From Stramonita haemastoma (lineage: Eukaryota > Mollusca > Gastropoda > Neogastropoda > Muricidae), in contig CM060342.1 of the NCBI GenBank assembly GCA_030674155.1, positions 10,607,431-10,671,430 of the forward strand: DNA of 64,000 nt, written 5' to 3'. Below, piece by piece: positions 11,700 through 23,155 of this stretch; position 1 is the stretch's first letter, and the number at the start of each line of letters is the position of its first letter. Both the position numbers and the translations under genes were made by a program. The notes beneath the pieces are model-generated. The model ran no database searches. It was not told the origin of the DNA and saw only the letters and a program-made list of their open reading frames with translations.

Positions 11700-12665
11700 T
11701 TATCATCAACACCCGTCGTATCTATCACAACATCCCATAAGCCATATTTCACCAACATCCCCATAGCCATATTTCTCACCAACATCCCCATAAGTCATAT
11801 TTCTCACAACATCCCCATAAGTCATATTTCTCACAACATCCCATAAGTCATATTTCACCAACACCCCATAAGTCATATTTTCATAACATCCCATAAGTCA
11901 TATTTTCACAACATCCCATAAGTCATGTTTATCATCAGCATCCCCAAGTCATATTATCATCAGCATCCCCATAAGTCATATATCAACATCCCATAAGTCA
12001 TAGTTAAATAACATCCCCATAAGTCATAGTTAACATCACATCCCATAAGTCATATTTAACACTCACCACTGTGTCAGTTATCACAACAATCCCCATAAGT
12101 CATATTTAATCAACACTGTGTTCAGTTATCATCAACATCCCCATAATCATGTAAACACTTGTGTTCATTATATCAACATCTATAAGTCTAAGTTAACATC
12201 AACATTGTTTCAGGTTATCATCAACATCCTATAGTCATAGTTAACATCACTTAGTTTTCAGTTTCATCACATCCTCATAAGTCATGTTAACATCAACTTG
12301 TTCCTTATCATCACATCCCCATAATCTAGTTAAACAACACTGGTCGATTATCTCAACATCCTCATAAGTCATAGTTAACATCAACATTGTGTTCATTATA
12401 CAACATCCTCATAAGTAAATTAATCAAATTTGTTAGTTATCATCAACATCCCATAAGGGTCATAGTTACACAACACTGTGTTCAGTTACACAAATCCATA
12501 AGCATAATTTAACATCAACATTCCATAAGTCAAAATTATTTCAACATCCCAAAGTCAATTTAAATCAACATCCCAAAGTCATAATTATCAACCACTTTCA
12601 AATCATATTCAACATCAACCATCCCATGAGTCATATTTATAACAAATCCATTAACGTCATATTTT
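11700..12665. repeat. Degenerate minisatellite
   Basis: Repeats of about 19-25 bp built on ACATCCCCATAAGTCATA. In the right part a longer unit appears that adds TTAACATCAACACTGTGTTC and AGTTATCATCA. Many small deletions. Confidence 0.85.
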
Positions 12666-14874
12666 CATTCTTCCACATCATATCTAAAATAGATCCTGCA
12701 AACCTATTTCATTAACAATCCCTTTCAAAATGCTGTCAAACTGGTACAATCCTCCTCCCAGGTGACTGCAAGAAGGAAAGACACAGGACTGCTTACCACT
12801 GCACTGAACTGTTCACACCACCAGACTGACAGCACATTGAAAATGAAGGGTGTCATGTGAGGGATTTCACACTTTTGGCCTATGGGGAAAATGTTTTGGG
12901 GGGGGGGGTGTTCAAGAGTGGTAGCTGTGGATCAAAGAATACCATATTTTCTGGTTGTTTAGATGCTCTGTCAAATCAGCTGCACCACCTGCCTTGTTGG
13001 GAAAAATCTGGTCAAAGCCAGACATGGCAGATATTTCTTATTGAAGCGAAATGTTGAAATGTTATCAAATTTATATAGACTGGCACTGTAAGGTGCTACC
13101 CAGAACTGACAAAAATAAGGGAAGTTAGACTCTTTGGACACAGGTTGCCATAGAAATGATTCAAGATGGCCAATAACAAATCTAAATGAATAAATCAAAC
13201 TTCAAAAATAAAATTTACCTTTTTTTTCTTTCAGCACTCAAAATGGCCACCAAAAAATATTAAAATCATTCAAATTTGAAAATGGTACTGTAGTGTACAA
13301 GCCATAAAAGAGGGTAGCCTTACACTGAGAGTCTGGTGGTGTATCAGAGACGGTGGTAAACAGTGTGCAACAGCCCCTCCGGTCATCAGCCAAGAGAGAA
13401 GCAGGCCTGTGATCGTGAATGTCAATGTGATGATACTGAAGGTAAGAAATTCTTTACAAAAAATCGTTTGCAGTCTAATTTGTGTGTGTGTGTGTGTAAC
13501 TTTTTTTTTTTTTTTTTTGCACTGTGCATTTCACTTTGGTGTTTACTTTTAAATAAAAAAAAAAAATTTAAGTTAAGAATTGAGACTTGGCTTGAAATAT
13601 CTTCTAACTGAAGGTGTGATGATGATATGGAATTGTATATAGCGCTAAATCCTTTTAACAAACAAATCTAGCGCTACTTATTCTTTTATATTTCTTTTAC
13701 AACTTCTGTATATCAATTTTTTCATGCATTACTCATTCAGTAATCATGTCTGATATTAAGACAGCACATCAGTCCAATCATTTATAATGTCTAAGGTGTT
13801 TCTATCATAAGATGGGAAACCACATAATGGTCATGAATTTGAAATTATTTGTTAAGAATTTCAAGATAACCAATAACAAAGATTTTTTTTTTAGACAAGA
13901 ATCTTAATTTGTTTTTATAAATTTTAGTTCATCAGTGTTCAAACAATCAGTTCATACTTGCCAGCTTTAGGAAACATGTCAGCAGTGAGGGTTCACTTAA
14001 ACATTCATTTTTAATTTAGGGACGATAGTAAATGTACAGTACTGTATTTGTGTGTTGGGGGGGGGGGGGATTGTTACCTATGGTATCAAGTCTATGTATA
14101 TTAAAGCAGTAATAATGTTGTGGACACTTTAATTAATGTAAAAGTCTATCAAGGTAGACAAAAGCCTAACTTCACATCAAAATGTAGCTAAATCAATGTG
14201 ACGAATTAAAACTGAAATGGTGACAGAGATTTTTTCTTTGAAATCTTGTAGCACACCCAACACAGAAACTTTGGCTAACACAAAAGCAAGCACAGACTTG
14301 TCACGTGTATGCAACACCTTTATGAAAGTAATTAATTTTTATTTCTCTACAGCCTGAATCATACAAGTTGTCTTGATATAAAACACAGAAGTCCACATTT
14401 CTTTTTAATTTAAAAAAAAATCAGCTCTAGATTCAAAGATTTAAATGGCCTTTGACTTTCTTGGGGCTGAATTCTCGAAACATGAAGATTTCAAACAGGA
14501 GATTTATTTCCTTCAGAAATAGCCTAGCATATGTCTGCAATACTATGCCTGCACCAGCAACTTGTAGAGTAAGAAGAAAATAGTAAAACAAGAGACTCTA
14601 GGATTGCAGTAGGAAAGGACTGACATCTAAGGGGAAGAAGGTTAAGTCTGTGGGATAAAGTTTGTCAAAGGTGTGGTGTTAGCTTGTTGAGTGATGTGGT
14701 CGGAAATATTCTATGCTTTTAGAATCATAGGTAGGACTTCTTGATGATGGCATTTCATGGTTGTTGCATCAGTGAAGTTGAGAAAAAATGGGGATCACAA
14801 GTATGTCATTTCTAATGTAGTTCATAAGATCTGTTGCTTTATTCTGTTCTTCGCTTTTTTTCTCTTTTTTTTTT
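12666..14874. other. Mostly unassigned DNA
   Basis: A splice-like block at 12762-12854 (CTCCTCCCAG ... GTGAGG) and another ending at 13440 (GTAAGA) could be exons of an unknown gene. 13040-13180 is an old repeat. The remainder is AT-rich with short homopolymers. Confidence 0.4.
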
Positions 14875-15228
14875 TTTTTTTGCTTCTTGCCCTGCATTAA
14901 GGTAGCTGCATTCTGGCTCCTGGAACGATGTTTAAAAACACCTCTAGTGCATGCACATTCTTTTAAGTTTTGTCAGTCCTACCAGCATTCAGTTGCCTAC
15001 TCTTCTAAAAGGTGAAACGGTTTTAACACGTGTGCAAGATGTTCTGAGTGCGTTTAAACACAGGATGTAGGTATATCATTTCATCTAAGGACTTAGGGGA
15101 TTGGAAGTTGTTACCAATATTTACTCCTGAGGAAAAATCCCCTCAAGTGGGCATCTTGGTGGTGGCTTGAACCCAGGCGTCAGATTGTGAGCCCTATACT
15201 CTGACCACTAGACTATTCCCTTCCTGTT
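14875..15228 (-). mobile_element. SINE family B copy
   Basis: Reversed B-type tail (GGTAGCTGCATTCTGGCTCC), middle (GTGTGCAAGATGTTCTGAGT) and tRNA-like head (GACCACTAGACTATTCCC on the plus strand). Confidence 0.65.
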
Positions 15229-15394
15229 GATTTATGTCATGTTCCCTTTTCCCATTCCTCACTGATTGTCTCTGTTGTTTCAGGAGTGGGGAAGGCTGTG
15301 GTGCTTCAAGCTGTCAGCTCTCTGGAGGGTCCACTGGCAGCCCTGCTATGATTTGGTTTTCTCCTCTCATGTGATAGGATGCTTCTTCCAGTGG

Positions 15395-15665
15395 CTGATT
15401 TTTTATCTTTTGTTCTCGCTGGGGCTTGGAGTTTACCATTGGTGAGATTCTGCATATATGCGATGGTTTTTGCCCACCATGGGGGTAGCTGCATTCCAAC
15501 TTCAGGGATGTACGCTGGGTGTGTTCATGTTTCCATAACCCATCCAAGGCTGACATGATTTACGGGATCCATGTGTATATACATGAAGGGAAATACAACT
15601 GTGGCAGGTCTGCACTTGAAGTTGACTGGGAGATTATGAAAAGCCCCATGGCTGAGAAATCAGAT
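15395..15665 (-). mobile_element. SINE B tail plus SINE E fragment
   Basis: 15400-15505 has the B-type GTTTACCATTGGTGAGATTC and TAGCTGCATTCCAACTTCAG. 15510-15660 has E-type TGTTTCCATAACCCATCCAA and CAGGTCTGCACTTGAAGTTG. Confidence 0.55.
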
Positions 15666-15852
15666 GATGTGATGCTTCCAATGGCTGTAAAATCAGAGGT
15701 GGTAAGGTAAGGTAAGTTCTTTCAGTGTGCAGACAGCATCCAGTCTAAAATGTTTTCCATGTTATGTGTGTGTGTGTTTGAACAAGAACTCAGGGTAGTT
15801 TTCGTGTGTTAGGGTAGATGAGTGTTCAGGGAAGGTTAGATAGTGTTGTGTG

Positions 15853-16228
15853 TATATGTGGACGCTCCACCATGAAATGAGTCGCTTGCACCTGACCCAC
15901 TTTTCCACTAGCAGCCATTATTAAAGGCATGTGGGTCAAGTTGTCATTTTTCAGATTTTGATTGATTATAAACTATAGCAATTATTCTACCTTGTAGTGA
16001 ATATAAAGGCATTAATTTTTTTCCTTTTGCCTTTAAAACTGTATTTTTAAATACGAATCCCTCATTCTGGCCATATTAGTATTGTAATAACTTTTGATAG
16101 AATTGTCAGATTTTCAATCTTTTTTTATAATTATTGTACAGCCATTTTATTGCAGATTTATACATGTCAATTACTGAAAATTTACCTCTGGTGCAGTGCG
16201 ACTCATGTGGTGGAGCGCCACATATGTG
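15853..16228. mobile_element. MITE copy 1 (terminal inverted repeats)
   Basis: Left end TATATGTGGACGCTCCACCA then GAAATGAGTCGC and TGCACC. The right end, reversed, is CACATATGTGGCGCTCCACC then ACATGAGTCGC and TGCACC. The interior is AT-rich and non-coding (about 376 bp). A homologous copy in the opposite direction lies at 17235-17657. Confidence 0.85.
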
Positions 16229-17234
16229 ATGGTATATGTTCAGGATAGTTTTGTGTGTTCAGAGTAGGTGTGTGTTCAGAGTAGCAGATGTGTTCAGGGT
16301 AGTTTTGTGTATGTATGTGTGATACAAGTTTCAGCATCCTGTTCAGGGTAGTTATGTATGCCACTAGCAGAGGTTATGTTGTGTATGCAAGGTAACTTCA
16401 GGGTGGTAGCAGTTCAGGGTGGTTGAGGTTGTGTTCGGAGACAGTGGGAGATTTCAGGTGGCTCTTCAGGGTAGGAGTGTGTGTGAGAGAGAGAAGTTGT
16501 GTAGGCCTGCCTATCCCTCAAAATACTCCAGTAGTTTTCTATCATGATATTTCCACCAGTGATATTCAAATTGCAAATTATTTTAAACCATGTAAAAAAT
16601 AACCCTAATCCCCCCCCCCTTCTTTTTTTTTCAAAACAAGACTGCGCTACATACACCCAGAGGCAAACAATAAATCACCACAGTACAAAATTTAAAAGGA
16701 AAAAGCTTGCTTGAAAATGTGTGGAGAAATGCTGACTTGAAAAACAGTATCCAACCTCTTTCCACCCAATTTTCTGTGAAAAACGACAGTGACTCTTCAG
16801 ATAGTCTGTAAGCTGTGAAACGAGAGAGTGAAGTGAAAAGCGTGCATAACAGCCTAGTGTACAAAAACCAACTGCAGGCATTTCGGTTGTCTTTATTATT
16901 GTGAATGTTTTGGTATGTATCCCACAGAAAGTCTGCGCAGTCAGAGAAGTAAACTTGGTCACTGACTCTTTTTTTTTTTTATCACAAAGATTTCACTGGC
17001 CGTTATTTTGCAAACTGAGCTCACATTTGCAAGTGTTCAGGGAATCGGTGGCCAATGACAGCACAGCTGTGCCATTAACCAAAAAATGTATATTGTTATC
17101 TGGCAAAAGATTGTGGGATTCAACTTGTGACCATAGTCATATTCCAGAAAATCTTTTATGGAAATCATAGGGGTAGGCAGGCTGTACATATGCGTGTGTG
17201 TGTGTGGTTCAGGCGCTGTTCAGAGTAGTTTTGT

Positions 17235-17657
17235 ATAGATGTACATAATGAGTCGCATTGCACAGAATGTCAGTTTTAAGTTGTTCACATGTTGTTAATC
17301 TGCAATAGAAAGACTATTCAATATACAGAAAACAGATTGAAAATCAGACAATTCTTTGAAAAGTTATTACAAACTTAAATGGTAGACTGCAGAAAGTGAC
17401 AAAATGAGAAATTGACAAGTTTTGCGCCACAAGAGGTGGTCAGAACAATGGCTTGGATTTTTTTTAATGTGTTTATAAAGCAAAGAGATACAAAATCATT
17501 ATGCTTTAATACTTCAGTTCAAGGTAGAAGAAAGGCTATAGGTTCATAATCGTGCAAAATCGGCAACTTGACCCCCACCGGCCTGAAATGGCTCTTACGG
17601 AAAAGTGGGCGAGGTGCAAAGCGACTCATTTCATAGTGAAGTTTTCACATATATGTG
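17235..17657. mobile_element. MITE copy 2, inverted relative to copy 1
   Basis: The right end, reversed, reads CACTATGAAATGAGTCGC, TTTGCACC and GCCCACTTTTCC; the left end has TAATGAGTCGCATTGCAC. Interior blocks such as AATAACTTTTCAAAGAATTG and GATTTTCAATCTG, and GATTATGAACCTATAGCC, align with copy 1 throughout. Confidence 0.85.
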
Positions 17658-17999
17658 TGTGTGTGAGAGAGAGGGAGAATATCAGGGTAGCCATTCAAAG
17701 TAGCTGTCATAAGAGTGAGTGAGAGAGTGGTAGCTGGGTTTCTCAGCCAGTCAGCGAGAGAAAGTTTTGTGTGAGAGAGAGAGATTTCAGACTAGCTGTT
17801 CAGGGTAGTTTTGTGTGTGTGTATGTGTGTGAGAGAGGGGGTTCATACAAGACCTGAAAAGTCCTTGACAGGTGGAAAAGCTTTTTCCAGACCAGGAAAA
17901 ATAAAAGTTTTGACCCATAGGATCTGCGTTAAGTCCCAGAATTTAAAAAGTCAACCTTTCAGGTTCAACAGCAAGTAACCATAACACAAAACTTGATTT

Positions 18000-18775
18000 T
18001 TAAAAATACTTTTAATGAAGAAAAATTGTTATAACAATAAAATCAAAATTGTTATGATAATAAAATAAAAGTTGTAATGATCAATAAAATCAAAACTGTA
18101 ATAATCAAAATTGTAATAACAGTAATATCAGAATTGTAATGACAGTAAAATCAAAATTAACGACAATAAAATCAAAATTGTAATGACAATAAAATCAAAA
18201 TTGTAATAATCAAAATTGTAATGACAATAAAATCGAATTGTAATAATCAAAATGGTAATGGCAATAATCAAAATTGTAATAATAAAATCTAAATTTTGAT
18301 GACAATAAAATCTAAATTTTAATGACAATAAAATCAAAATTGTGATATTCAAATGGTAATAATGACATTAAATTAAAAATTGTAATGACAATAAAATCAA
18401 AATTGTAATATGACAATAAAATCAAAACTGTAATAATCAAACTGGTAATGACAATAAAATCAAAGTTGTAATGACAATAATATCAAATTGTAATAATCAA
18501 AATTGTAATGACAATAAAATCAAAATTGTAATATCAAATGTTATGACATTAAATTCAAAATTTTAATGACAATAAAATCAAAATTGTAATGACAATATCA
18601 AAATTGTAATAATCAAAATAGTAATGACAATAAAATCAAAGTTGTAATGACAATGTAAAAATTGTAATAATAATTATAATGACAATAAAATCAGAATTGT
18701 AATATTCAAAATGGTAATGACATAAATTCAAAATTGTAATGATAATAATATCAAAATTGCAATAATCAAGATGGT
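18000..18775. repeat. AT-rich minisatellite
   Basis: Units of about 18-36 bp: AAAATCAAAATTGTAATGAC + AATA, with a variant AATAATCAAAATTGTAATAA. Minus-strand ORF is repetitive and not a gene. Confidence 0.9.
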
Positions 18776-19235
18776 AACGTCTGGGCTCTAGCTAGGGAAA
18801 ATAAAAATCTGAAACAAGCTGATCAATATAGCGATATGATAAATGGTCCTGATGGATCTTATCAGCACTTTTCTGACGCAAGACAGCTTGTAGAAACCAC
18901 TGTCCTCTGTTTTAACAGGCAGTTTCCATTTTTGCCAAGAATTTACTCGCTTTCAGCCCCAACTCCAACTCTCTTTTCATGACGCAGATCAGAATTTTGT
19001 TCCCAGTATTGTCTGGAAAAATATTTGAGATATGGAAAAAGTCTGAAATTTTGTTTTGTCAAACTTGTAAGAACCCTGGAGAGAGAGAGTGTGTGTGTGT
19101 GTATGTTATTTTGGGGTAGCTGTTCAGGAAGTAGTTTGTGTATCAGAGAATGTTTCAAGGTAGTTTGTGTGACTGTGAGATTGAAAAGTTTCAGGGTAGT
19201 TTTTCGGGTAGTTGTGCTTGTGTGAGAGACTATCG

Positions 19236-20117
19236 GCATAGTTATATAGCTGCCAACCATTCGTTTTTTCCTGTAATTTTTCAGGATTTTAGTCACCATT
19301 TTTTTTTTCTGGTTTCCACAGTTTAAACACCCCCCCCCCCCCCCCCCCAGGTGTAAAGTGTGTAGGGCGTCAGTGTGTATGCTGGTTTCCAGTGCCAGAC
19401 AACAATATGTCAAGAAAATTGCAAAATTTGATAGTTGTGCCCGACAAAAGTTTGTCCTCAAATACAAGGAGGATTTGCATTCACTGTTCAAGGCAAAAGG
19501 AGTGCCAATGTGATTTTGGCATAGCAGTTCTGATTTTCAGCAGTCTTGCTACATTGTCATGCCATTTGCAAAAAAGTCAAATGTCAATCACCTGGAAGGA
19601 TAGATGGATTTGTGTCTGTCAGAGTTTAAGTCAGCAAAGTAAGGCTGAATACATGCCATGTAAATGATGAGAGCAGAGTGCACAGATAATTTTACAACAG
19701 AAGCAACAACAAAAGCAGCGTCTTTTGCTGACCCTGGGATAAGCAGCATTGACCTGCCGGCAAAAGTGGACAGATGTGCAGCTGTAGCCAGCATTGTCCT
19801 ACCCAAATTTGACACTTAAAACAAATCAATAGAAAGCAACAAAAATTCATGCACCTGGTGCTTAATACTGCTCTCAAAACTTTTTATATTCTGATTTTGA
19901 ACATTTTCACAAAACTAGATATCCTAAGTGATCATTGTACTTTTAGTCTTTACCAGCAGCCATTTCATTTCGTTTCAAATCTCTTGTGCAGAGATGAAAA
20001 GTTTGCTTCAGCTTCAAGGGGCACACCCCTGACTCCCCTTTTTCAACCCCCCCCCCCCCCCCCCCCCCCCCCCAATTCCATTTTTAAATATTCAATGGTT
20101 GGCAGTTATGTAGCTGT
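19236..20117 (+). mobile_element. Decayed DNA transposon with ~20-bp terminal inverted repeats
   Basis: Left end TAGTTATATAGCTGCCAACC and ATT; the right end, reversed, is CAGCTACATAACTGCCAACC and ATT. Inside is coding debris in several frames: KFVLKYKEDLHSLFKAKG, CQCDFGIA, CHLQKS and LPAKVDRCAAVASIVLPKF. These resemble a BED-type zinc finger found in hAT-like transposases. G/C tracts break the element. Confidence 0.6.
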
Positions 20118-20814
20118 GAGTGTGTGTGAGGATTGATTCGGGTAGTTTGTGTATGTGCAAGAGGAAAGTTTTAGGCCAGTTAGCTGTTCAAGGGAGTGGT
20201 TTTGTGTGTAGTTGTTATATCTATGTGTAACTGTTCAGGGTAGCGTTGTGTCTTGTTTTGTGTGTGTCTAGTCTTGTTTTGTGCGTGTCATGTGTGTCTC
20301 TGTCATGTCTGTGTGTTTTGCCTTGTGTGTCTAGTCTTTTTTGTGTGTTCTCTGTCATGCTGTCTTTGTCATGTCATGTCTGTCTTTGTCGTGTCTCTGT
20401 CATGTCTTTGTTCATGTCTTTGCTTGTTGTATCTGCGATGTGTTTTTTTATATAATGTTGCACAGGGGGGTAGTGTGGACAGTAGTGTTCACGCAGCGAC
20501 CCCCCTTGTTTGCTCTGTCAGTGTTTCATGAATAAAGTGTGCAAAACTTCCTCCCCGTGTTCAGTGTTGGCGACCTTCACCTCTCTTCTCTCCTGTGTTG
20601 CATGAGGTGTGCATGCCTGTGAGCTGTCCCAGAGAACTGTGCTCACTGTCCAACAGCTATATAAGTAAATTACCTCTAGGGTGTGGGTGGTTGGGGGACT
20701 GGAGGTGGGAGAACATAAAGCATGTAGCAGCATGTAGCACGTCAACACTGCAAACCTTCCCCCACTTAAAAAAAGTGAAGAAAACCACCCCAACCCTCCC
20801 TCCCCCCCCAAAAA

Positions 20815-20942
20815 ACAATGCCATGAATGCTGCATTCTCCCCATCATCCTCTGCCATGATCTTTTATGGAGGTTTCCCTTTTATCCCTCAATGCCTGGTT
20901 TGTCATGAAAGGGGGCTGGATGTGGTGATGGGTCCATTCTAA
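20815..20942 (+). repeat. Left arm of a foldback repeat
   Basis: AATGCCATGAATGCTGCATT, TTTGTCATGAAAGGGGGC and TGGATGTGGTGATGGGTCC. It matches the reverse complement of 22800-22965 at roughly three bases in four. Confidence 0.7.
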
Positions 20943-20994
20943 AAAGGGGGGACTCTGTCAAACCTAAAGCCCCCCCCCCCCCCCCAATCGGCCT

Positions 20995-21843
20995 GATCAA
21001 CCCTATGGTCCAGAAAAACTCCCTAATATTCCCCCTTCAAGAAAAACTCCCTAATAATCCCCCTTCAAGAAAAACTCCCTAATATTCCCCTCCCCTAACT
21101 TCTCAAGAGCTTTAAGTCCTCGCTTCTACTGAAAACTCCATTTTAAACGGCAGTCAACAGAACTGCCACCTGAACGACAGGAACAATTCTCAAACAATTT
21201 GCCCGAGTGCTTCAAAGGGGAGCACAACTGTAGGTAGCTCCTCACTTTAACACTTAAAACAAAAACTACCTTCAGAATCTATGATAAAATATAGTGACTG
21301 TGGCACAGATAAATGGACTGTAATCCCATTTTCCGCCTAGCAATTTTCACAAAACCTGTTCTTATCACGAATATTAAAGATGGATTTCTGTTTCCATGAT
21401 TTGACTTCAAGCTGTTGCAGTGAACCAGGCTCCATTTTCTACCACGACAAAACTAAATACATCAACTTACTTAGTACAAACTCCCATGTAACTACGTACA
21501 GATTGTCACCAAATATGTAAGCTAGATAGAAACTTTAACCCATCGTAGTTATGATACTTTTTTCTTTTAAATCTTAAATCAACCTTCCATCCCCACCCAC
21601 CCCCCTTTTTTTTTCTTTTTTTTTACATATTTAATCTTAAATCAACCTCCCCCCCCCCCCCCTCCGCCTTTTATTCCTGTAACTGATCATAGATGCTTTA
21701 ATCCCATCACACCTGTAATCCTTTAAAAAGAAAATGAAAGGAAATCTTATTCCCACCCCAATTATTATCCCCCTTCCTATTTTTAATACCTCTAATTCTG
21801 TTCACTCAAGCTATGTTACTCTATAATACCTGTAATGTGGGGT

Positions 21844-21897
<54 letters not shown>

Positions 21898-22700
21898 GCT
21901 TGCTTCTAACCCTGAAAAAAAGCACACCTCTATCCCTCAATGTCCCTGAAAAAAAGCACACCTCTATCCCTCAATGTCCCTGAAAAAAATCTATCCCTCC
22001 CAATGCCATAAATCAAAATCTTACTTTCATCCCTCCTATTCACCTACAAAAAAAAATCTGTCCCTCCTATATCCATCCCCCCCCCCCCTCCCCCAAATCA
22101 TCTTTACACTTAAAAAAATCACTCTCACAAACACAAAACATCATCTTATTACACCTGTAACCGCTATCCCGTCTCAAAACTAGGAAATGTTAACACCACC
22201 CCCCCCCCCCCCCCCTCCCACCGATCAACTCAAAACCTAAGTGTAATACAGACTACAGAAGTGAACTTTATCCTATATCACACCTGTAATTCACCCACCT
22301 CTACCTCCAGTTACCATTACCAACCACCACTTTTTTTTATAAATCTAATTACACCTGTAAACCTGCTACCCCCCACCCCCCCCCCCCCCCCAAAAAAAAT
22401 TTATACTACCACCCCCCCTCCTCCTTTTACTTTTTTTTTTTTAAACAACCTGTCTTCCCCCCCCCCCCCCCCTTTCAATTCAGCAAAATATTACTACCAC
22501 CCCCTCCTCCTCTTCTAGCTCATTACATTTATAACCCTTTTTAATTCTTTCAGAGACAGTTTTTTTTTTTTAAATTAACCTAATTCTTTTCCAAATGATT
22601 CCACTCGGCATTACACTTCTCATCCACCTACCCCCCCCAAAAAAAGTTTGAAAATGGAGCCTGTAATTTTTTTTTTTTTTTAACTCGATTCCTAACACAA
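20995..22700. repeat. Pyrimidine/C-rich degenerate repeat region
   Basis: Contains a 29-bp unit x3 (AGAAAAACTCCCTAATATTC; 21014-21095), a 35-bp unit x3 (GAAAAAAAGCACACCTCTAT; 21910-21990), and recurring TTACACCTGTAA blocks. Many C-runs. No gene signal. Confidence 0.75.
21844..21896 (+). repeat. 53-base uninterrupted poly-G
   Basis: A run of 53 G after GTGGGGT. Exact length in such a tract is unreliable in most sequencing data. Confidence 0.9.
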
Positions 22701-22799
22701 AAGTTTGGTGATCTGAAAACATTATAAATTTTTCCTCCTTATGCTATAATACCAGATCAGAGGTGGATACTTCTTGACAGCTTTCAAACTAAACTGGCC

Positions 22800-22965
22800 G
22801 ATATCAAAACTGGACCCCTTCACTTCACCACATCCAGCCCCATGTAATTTCATGACAAACCACGCATCGGGAGATAATAAAGAGAAACGTCCATAACAGA
22901 CCATGGCAGACAGACACGATGGGGATGAAGGATAGCAATGCAACATTCATGGCATTCGCTTCCTG
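22800..22965 (-). repeat. Right arm of a foldback repeat
   Basis: Minus strand reads AATGCCATGAATGTTGCATT, GTGGTTTGTCATGAAATTAC and GGGGCTGGATGTGGTGAAG. It pairs with 20815-20942. No consistent reading frame survives in both arms. Confidence 0.7.
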
Positions 22966-22969
22966 AAAC

Positions 22970-23155
22970 ACCTGAAATAAAGCAAGGCATCCTAACCATT
23001 CTACCACATCTCTACATTTCCTACCGTCGTAAAACACCTGAAACAGAAAGACATCCTAACCATTCTACCACATCTATACATTTCCTCCACCTGAAATTCA
23101 ACAAGGCATCCTAACCATTCTACCACATCTATACATTTCCTATGCTAGAACATTT
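22970..23155. repeat. ~60-bp tandem repeat, three units
   Basis: AAGGCATCCTAACCATTCTA + CCACATCTATACATTTCCT repeated three times, each preceded by ACCTGAAA. The reverse strand contains GTGGTAGAATGGTTAGGATG, a tRNA A-box-like string. Confidence 0.8.

Larger units (their letters stand above)
15740..20260. repeat. 4.5-kb degenerate TTCAGGGTAGTTTTGTGTG repeat tract, interrupted by other elements
   Basis: TTCAGGGTAGTTTTGTGTG-like units occur at 15788-15850, 16230-16440, 17205-17235, 17690-17840, 19100-19215 and 20140-20250. Between them lie both MITEs, an AT-rich array and the decayed transposon. Confidence 0.7.

Noticed and set aside
16901..17170. Plus-strand ORF between the two MITEs as a transposase
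   Set aside because: No transposase motif; broken by a T-run, with no extension in either direction.
19588..19877. Minus-strand ORFs of 61-75 codons
   Set aside because: They are antisense to the decayed transposon, which has better sense in the plus strand.
20246..20535. Cys/Val/Ser-rich ORFs
   Set aside because: They are translations of TGTGTCTTGTC-type repeats.
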